NCBI GenBank assembly: GCA_031127185.1
Contig: JARIET010000025.1
Coordinates: 1-17,949 of the forward strand
DNA length: 17,949 bases
Source of the DNA: Gemmatimonadota bacterium
GTDB lineage: Bacteria > Gemmatimonadota > Gemmatimonadetes > Gemmatimonadales > Gemmatimonadaceae
Direction: 5' to 3'
Below the pieces are notes generated by a model that saw nothing but the letters and a program-made list of their open reading frames with translations, was not told where the DNA came from and searched no databases. The translations under genes and the position numbers were made by a program. Of the stretch, positions 13,966 to 17,949 are shown piece by piece (position 1 is the stretch's first letter; every line of letters begins with the position of its first letter).

Positions 13966-15912
13966 TCATTTTGGCGGCGGTGCTTCGCGCCGTGGCGCGC
14001 GGTCCATTTCCATCAACTGCGCGGTGGTGCGCGCCAGCAAGGTGTCCAATCCGCCAATGGCGCCGTGGGTCGCGATGCTGCCGGTCTGCCAGGACCGGAG
14101 CGCGTAGGCGCGATGGGCCGTCAGGTCGCGCAGCGTCAGTTGCCACCGAACACTGTCCCTGCCGACCGGGAATACGGACAGCGAGGCGAACACCTCCGCA
14201 TTCAACCCCTGCGCCAGGTCGTCCACGGTCCGTGTCTTCTCCAGCAATGCACTCACGCTGTCGGGCGGCACAACCAGGAATCGCTTTGATGCGCTGATCG
14301 CGCGGCGAACGGAATCGGCCAGTGCTATGGCGACGGGACGCGCCGCCTCGAGTGAGCGGCTTATTCTCGGTTCAGTGACGACGACGCGGCGCGCGGGCCC
14401 AAGGGTCGTCGCGCGCTTGGCGAACATCGTGGCGTCCAGTGCGTTGACGCGAGCCGTCGCCGCGATCCGGGCCTGCTCAATGGCACGGAACACCGAGTCC
14501 AATTCAGGTGTGAGGCCGACCAGATGCTGCGGTTGCGTACCTCCGCTGCTCTCGACGTAGACGCGGGTTCCGCCTCGCGGTGGCGCGCCTCGTCCGTCAG
14601 GCGGCGGAATGTTGCCGCGCCGGCCACCACCGTCGAAGTCCCGGCCACGAGTGTCCGCCGACTGCTGCACGCGAGCGAGAGAGTCGAATACGGCGCGCTG
14701 AATCTCATTGCGGATGGAATCGGCCATCAGCTTCAGCGCCTCGCTGGTCAGCGCGGCCGCTGGCGGCGCGTTTGGCACCTTCGCGCGCGCCGCTGAGGTC
14801 GAGTCCGTGGCGCGCCGCGCGGCGGCCTGCCGCGCAATGCTCGCTTCCACCGCTTTCGCAATCATCAACGACTCGGCGCGCGTCAGCAACGGCCCCGCGG
14901 GTGACACGGTCACGGTGTCGCGCGGAGTTGTCGGGGCTTCCGCGGTCTGCTGCCGGGCCTGTTGCCAGACCGCGATCGCGCTGAGTACCACCGCCGCCGC
15001 TCCCACCAGCACCCACGGTCGCCGCGACTGACTCGGAGTGCCGAACTCGCCCGACGACGTCGTCAGCGCATCAAGTTCGTGCAGGAGCTCGGTCGCGGTT
15101 TGCCATCGCGCCTCTGGACGCTTTTCCAGGCAGCGCATGATGATCGCCGAAAGCCCTGGCGGCACGTCGCGCCGAACCTTGTTGATGGGTTCCGGTGTCC
15201 GCGTCAGCTGAGCCGCCATTGTTTCCTGCGGCGAGTTGCCGGCGAACGGCATTTCTCCCGTCAGCAGCTCGTATGCGAGCAGGCCAACCGCGTACAGATC
15301 CAACCGATGGTCGGCGGCGGGATCGCCCGCGAGCTGTTCGGGCGCCATGTAGGCCGGCGTGCCAATCGCCATTCCGCTGGTGGTCATCCCCACAGCGGGC
15401 ATCGACGCCGAAATCGCCTTGGCAACCCCAAAGTCGGTCACGACCGCATGCTTGCCGGAGAGGAGCACGTTGCCGGGCTTGATGTCGCGGTGGATCACGC
15501 CGCGGGCGTGAGCATAGCCCAGTGCGTCCACCACATCGTGCATGATTCCGGCAACTTCTTTCGCGGTGAAGCGGCGCTTGGCCTGCAGGGCGTGCTTCAG
15601 CGACTCGCCCTCAATGAAGGGCATTGTGTAATACAGAATCTCGCCGTGCTCGCCGGCGGCGTAGAGCGGCACCACGTGTGGGTGCTGCAACTGCGCCGCG
15701 AGCTGCACCTCACGGCGGAACCGCTCACGATTCACACCGGCCGCGAGCTCCGGCGGGAGCACCTTGATGACGACCTGGCGCCCGAGCGCCCGCTCGGTGG
15801 CCAGGAAGACCCGACTCATGCCGCCCCCGAGCAACTCACGCTCGAGGTCGTACCCGGCCGCAAAGGAAGCGCGGATTTCGTCGGTCGTTTGGGCGTGATC
15901 GTTCATGGTCAT
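13966..15912 (-). CDS. Membrane-anchored serine/threonine protein kinase (PknB-like)
   Basis: A 648-residue kinase. The cytoplasmic domain (about 20-285) has all active-site elements: glycine loop LGGGMSRVFLA (28-38), K50, helix-C E68, HRDIKPGN (141-148), DFG (160-162) and MAPE (189-192). One membrane helix lies at about 299-316. The extracytoplasmic part has no PASTA repeats. It contains an Ala-rich helical region (about 342-415), a Gly/Pro-rich linker (428-449) and a C-terminal alpha/beta domain (about 505-635) that reminds me of TolB/FlgO-like folds, a guess from pattern alone. Such kinases are abundant in Gemmatimonadota. M1 is taken as start, with ATG codons at 15912 and 15906 both possible. 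AGGG lies about ten bases before the first. Its targets cannot be told. Confidence 0.95.
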   Translation of the reverse strand: MTMNDHAQTTDEIRASFAAGYDLERELLGGGMSRVFLATERALGRQVVIKVLPPELAAGVNRERFRREVQLAAQLQHPHVVPLYAAGEHGEILYYTMPFIEGESLKHALQAKRRFTAKEVAGIMHDVVDALGYAHARGVIHRDIKPGNVLLSGKHAVVTDFGVAKAISASMPAVGMTTSGMAIGTPAYMAPEQLAGDPAADHRLDLYAVGLLAYELLTGEMPFAGNSPQETMAAQLTRTPEPINKVRRDVPPGLSAIIMRCLEKRPEARWQTATELLHELDALTTSSGEFGTPSQSRRPWVLVGAAAVVLSAIAVWQQARQQTAEAPTTPRDTVTVSPAGPLLTRAESLMIAKAVEASIARQAAARRATDSTSAARAKVPNAPPAAALTSEALKLMADSIRNEIQRAVFDSLARVQQSADTRGRDFDGGGRRGNIPPPDGRGAPPRGGTRVYVESSGGTQPQHLVGLTPELDSVFRAIEQARIAATARVNALDATMFAKRATTLGPARRVVVTEPRISRSLEAARPVAIALADSVRRAISASKRFLVVPPDSVSALLEKTRTVDDLAQGLNAEVFASLSVFPVGRDSVRWQLTLRDLTAHRAYALRSWQTGSIATHGAIGGLDTLLARTTAQLMEMDRAPRREAPPPK

Positions 15913-15966
15913 CAGTTAGACACCCTGAGCAGGCCGAATGTGAACCCGCAGGCCCAACTTCGATCC

Positions 15967-15999
15967 GGGCGGCGCCTCAACGTTGATGGCGTACCGCCC
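15967..15999. other. Stem-loop between chemoreceptor and kinase genes
   Basis: An interrupted inverted repeat: outer arms GGGCGG (15967-15972) and CCGCCC (15994-15999), inner arms CGCC/GGCG, and a centre made of the perfect 10-base palindrome TCAACGTTGA (15977-15986). It lies 14 bases past the chemoreceptor stop and 55 bases before the kinase start, both on the minus strand. No T-rich tract follows on either side, so it is a weak or Rho-assisted terminator, an mRNA stabiliser or a protein-binding dyad. The sequence does not decide. Confidence 0.5.
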
Positions 16000-16012
16000 G
16001 TTCTGCGACGAT

Positions 16013-17386
16013 CTACGGTGCCTGAAACGCACCGCTGGCGCGCGCCACTCCCGCGGCCGCATCGGTCAGGTGCCGGGCAGCCTGCGCGATTTCGCGAGTG
16101 ACGGCATGCTGTTCGGCGCTCGACGCGGCCACCTGCTGCATGGCGCGGGCGAACTCCTGCGTCAGGGCTTCCATCTGGCCCACGCGTTGGCGAATGTCGC
16201 CCGCTAGGGCGCTGCCCGCGCCGGCCGATTCCGCCACCGAGTTCGTCAGGCGCTCCGTCTCGCCTACGGCTTGGTCCACCTGCTGCAGCGATCTGCGGCC
16301 GTGCGTGGTGGCATCGTGAACGGTGCCAAGCGCTGCCAGCGTGCGCGAACTCGCGCTCCGCGCGTCGCCAACCCGGGCTTGCACGCCCGCCATGAGCGTT
16401 GCCGTTCGCTCGGCGGCGTCGGCTGCGGAGGCGGCCAGGCGACGGACCTCGTTCGCGACGACCGCAAATCCCTCGCCGTGCTCACCGGCCCTGGCGGCCT
16501 CCATCGCCGCATTCAGCGCCAGCAGCTTGGATTGCCGCGCGATCTGCTGCACAAGCGTGACAAACTCGCGTACTTCCTCCAGTGCCTTGGCAAGCGACTC
16601 CGTGGCCGCGACACTCTCGCGAAGGTCGGAGGCGAGCGCACCGAGCTGCCCCACGCTGGCGTCGAGCCGCGCGTGGCTGTCAGTGGTGAGGGTCCGCACG
16701 CGGGCGTTCCGCTCCAGTTCGTTCTGTGCCAGCGACGTCACCTGCCGGGCAAGGTCGTCAAGGTGCGACGCGTCGCCACTGAGCTGGGCAATGTTGCGCA
16801 CCATCTCGGTGGCCTGCGCCGACAAGGCGGACGCCGTGCCGGCCGCCGCCGTACTGGCGCCGGCGGCCTGTTCCGTGCGGCGAGTGATCTCGGTGGCCAG
16901 ACGCGATGCGTCGGCGGTGGTGTCGTGGAGGAGGGCGGTGCGTGTGCGGAGCTCCGCCGTCATCGCGGCCATGGCTCGCGCGAGGCGGCCGACCTGCCCA
17001 CCCTCGTCCAGGTTCGAGGCCCGACGGGTCAGGTCGCCCATGGCGACGGCTTCCGCCACGTCGGCGAGGCCCTGCAGCTGAGCGCCAATCCGGGGTGAGA
17101 TCCAGAAGCGGATCGCCAGGGCCGTGGCCAGCACCATCAAGGCAAGGGCCAGAAGAGCAAGGAATGTGAGCTCACCGCGGCCCATCAGGCGCGCAAGGAG
17201 GTCCTGGTTGATCCAGATGAGCGCCAGCGTGGCGGCTCCCGAGATCGCGGCAATGATGGAGGTCGCCCGGTCGATTCCGTGCGCGCGCGCGGGGGGGCGT
17301 GCAGGCACAGGCGCGGCCGTGGCCCCAAGCATCGCGCTTGTTCGGGCTGTTCGGTCGGCTAAATTCTCTCGCAGCGGCTGACTCAT
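16013..17386 (-). CDS. Methyl-accepting chemotaxis-like protein without a periplasmic sensor domain
   Basis: A 457-residue receptor. Two membrane helices at about 42-60 and 73-96 are joined by only about a dozen residues, so the usual extracytoplasmic ligand domain is missing. A HAMP-like segment (about 97-150, with GDLTRRASNLDEGGQVGRLA at 117-136) follows, then a long coiled-coil signalling domain. Its tip has QIARQSKLLALNAAMEAARA (281-300) and GEGFAVVANEVRRLA (304-318), which contact CheA and CheW in the family. The start at 17386 (MSQPLRENLA) is preferred. An in-frame start at 17656 would run antisense through the leuS gene. Upstream is AGGG about five bases from the ATG. No che or flagellar genes are nearby, so it may signal in energy or cytoplasmic sensing. 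Confidence 0.9.
   Translation of the reverse strand: MSQPLRENLADRTARTSAMLGATAAPVPARPPARAHGIDRATSIIAAISGAATLALIWINQDLLARLMGRGELTFLALLALALMVLATALAIRFWISPRIGAQLQGLADVAEAVAMGDLTRRASNLDEGGQVGRLARAMAAMTAELRTRTALLHDTTADASRLATEITRRTEQAAGASTAAAGTASALSAQATEMVRNIAQLSGDASHLDDLARQVTSLAQNELERNARVRTLTTDSHARLDASVGQLGALASDLRESVAATESLAKALEEVREFVTLVQQIARQSKLLALNAAMEAARAGEHGEGFAVVANEVRRLAASAADAAERTATLMAGVQARVGDARSASSRTLAALGTVHDATTHGRRSLQQVDQAVGETERLTNSVAESAGAGSALAGDIRQRVGQMEALTQEFARAMQQVAASSAEQHAVTREIAQAARHLTDAAAGVARASGAFQAP
17338..17365 (+). promoter_or_regulatory. Possible leuS promoter
   Basis: TTGTTC (17338-17343) and TAAATT (17360-17365) are separated by 16 bases and could form a sigma-70-like promoter reading right, about 100 bases before the leuS start. 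It lies inside the 5' coding part of the divergent chemoreceptor gene. The match to consensus is only partial, so this is tentative. Confidence 0.25.
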
Positions 17387-17415
17387 CCTGACCCTGGAAA
17401 ATCCCGTTTGGCCCG

Positions 17416-17453
17416 AGGGGCGTCCTTGGGGCATCTGAGCCCTGGTCGCCCCT
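17416..17453 (+). promoter_or_regulatory. Stem-loop in the leuS leader region
   Basis: AGGGGCG (17416-17422) pairs perfectly with CGCCCCT (17447-17453), and inside it GGGC (17429-17432) pairs with GCCC (17439-17442) around ATCTGA. The hairpin ends 11 bases before the leuS ATG, in the short divergent gap. It could influence leuS translation or be a binding site. I see no T-box features and no leucine-codon leader peptide. Confidence 0.35.
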
Positions 17454-17464
17454 TTCTCGTACTT

Positions 17465-17949
17465 ATGACCCCACCGAACCGCCCCAGCGCACCCGGCGCC
17501 ACCGACGAACCGCTCGCCTACGATCCGGCGCGAGTCGAACGAACCTGGCGCACGCGCTGGGCCGAGCGCAAATCCAACGAGCCCGACATCACATCCGGCT
17601 CGAAGCCGTTCTACGCCCTGATGATGTTCCCCTATCCGTCGGCCGAGGGGCTGCATGTGGGCAACCTCTTCGCCTTCACCGGGAACGATATCTTCGCCCG
17701 CTACCAGCGGCTACGTGGACTGACGGTATTCGAGCCGATCGGCTTCGACGCGTTTGGCATCCACTCGGAGAATTACGCCCTCAAGGTGGGGATGCACCCG
17801 GGTGAGCTGATCCCGCGAAATGTCGCGAACTTCACCGAGCAGCTCACGCGCGCAGGGCTGATGATCGACTGGTCCCGCACCGTCGATACCACGGCGCCGG
17901 ACTACTACAAGTGGACGCAGTGGGTCTTTCTGCAGCTCTTCAAGCGCGG
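17465..17949 (+). CDS. leuS: Leucyl-tRNA synthetase, N-terminal part (runs off the window)
   Basis: The open frame from the ATG at 17465 gives 161 residues to the window end without a stop. It matches the start of leucyl-tRNA synthetase, which charges tRNA-Leu with leucine in the cytoplasm. FYALMMFPYPSAEGLHVGN (49-67) contains the class I signature, here HVGN (64-67) instead of the common HIGH/HMGH. FEPIGFDAFGIHSENYA (89-105), DWSRTVDTT (135-143) and YYKWTQWVFLQLFKR (147-161) are all typical leucyl enzyme segments. There is no clear Shine-Dalgarno before the ATG. The Pro-rich first 15 residues are variable, and the true start could differ slightly. It is divergent from the chemoreceptor gene with 78 bases between starts. 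Confidence 0.93.
   Translation, partial: MTPPNRPSAPGATDEPLAYDPARVERTWRTRWAERKSNEPDITSGSKPFYALMMFPYPSAEGLHVGNLFAFTGNDIFARYQRLRGLTVFEPIGFDAFGIHSENYALKVGMHPGELIPRNVANFTEQLTRAGLMIDWSRTVDTTAPDYYKWTQWVFLQLFKR

Noticed and set aside
15967..15999. Rho-independent terminator for the chemoreceptor gene
   Set aside because: The stem is interrupted and no T-rich tract follows it on the transcribed strand.
14962..16101. A plus-strand frame of 379 codons opposite the kinase gene
   Set aside because: It covers the catalytic kinase motifs in antisense and has no domain of its own.

Overview
The window is a compact, GC-rich bacterial chromosome segment with no gap over about 160 bases between genes. I see no tRNA, rRNA, CRISPR array or mobile element. 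The overall style suggests a member of the Gemmatimonadota or a close relative, probably aerobic and Gram-negative. This rests on a serine/threonine kinase with a glycine loop reading GGGMSRVF, a caa3-type oxidase, Tat and lipoprotein exports, and a leucyl-tRNA synthetase with HVGN in place of HIGH. The placement is inferred from protein resemblance, not from a search.

Left part, minus strand (1-6995). The window opens with the 5' end of a membrane acyltransferase of the heparan-alpha-glucosaminide N-acetyltransferase type, separated by a strong hairpin terminator from a cytochrome c oxidase operon. That operon is transcribed leftward in the order subunit II with a fused cytochrome c, subunit I with 14 predicted membrane helices, subunit III, subunit IV. 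Subunit III is interrupted by one in-frame TAG codon and so appears as two adjacent reading frames. Upstream lies an aspartate ammonia-lyase with a cyclic-nucleotide-binding-like domain fused to its N terminus. It is translationally coupled (TGATG) to a 125-residue protein that I do not recognise.

Middle part, plus strand (7079-13959). A GT4 glycosyltransferase comes first. It is followed by a four-gene cluster: a diheme cytochrome c resembling thiosulfate dehydrogenase TsdA, two half-size YeeE/YedE transporters each carrying one family cysteine motif, and an ArsR-type repressor whose start overlaps the preceding stop. An AT-rich dyad sits in the promoter region of the cluster. I read it as a self-regulated module for oxidising and importing thiosulfate or a related sulfur compound, with electrons perhaps passing to the nearby caa3 oxidase. 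It is followed by a DUF2334 deacetylase-like protein, a Tat-exported glycosylasparaginase, and a two-helix potassium channel with a C-terminal RCK region and an unusual filter sequence.

Right part. A membrane-anchored serine/threonine kinase (minus) converges on the channel gene with only six bases between stops. Upstream of it is a chemoreceptor-like protein (minus) with almost no extracytoplasmic domain, divergent from a partial leuS gene that runs off the window end (plus).

Most distinctive are the sulfur module with its dyad, the cyclic-nucleotide-domain aspartase with its coupled unknown partner, and the split oxidase subunit III.
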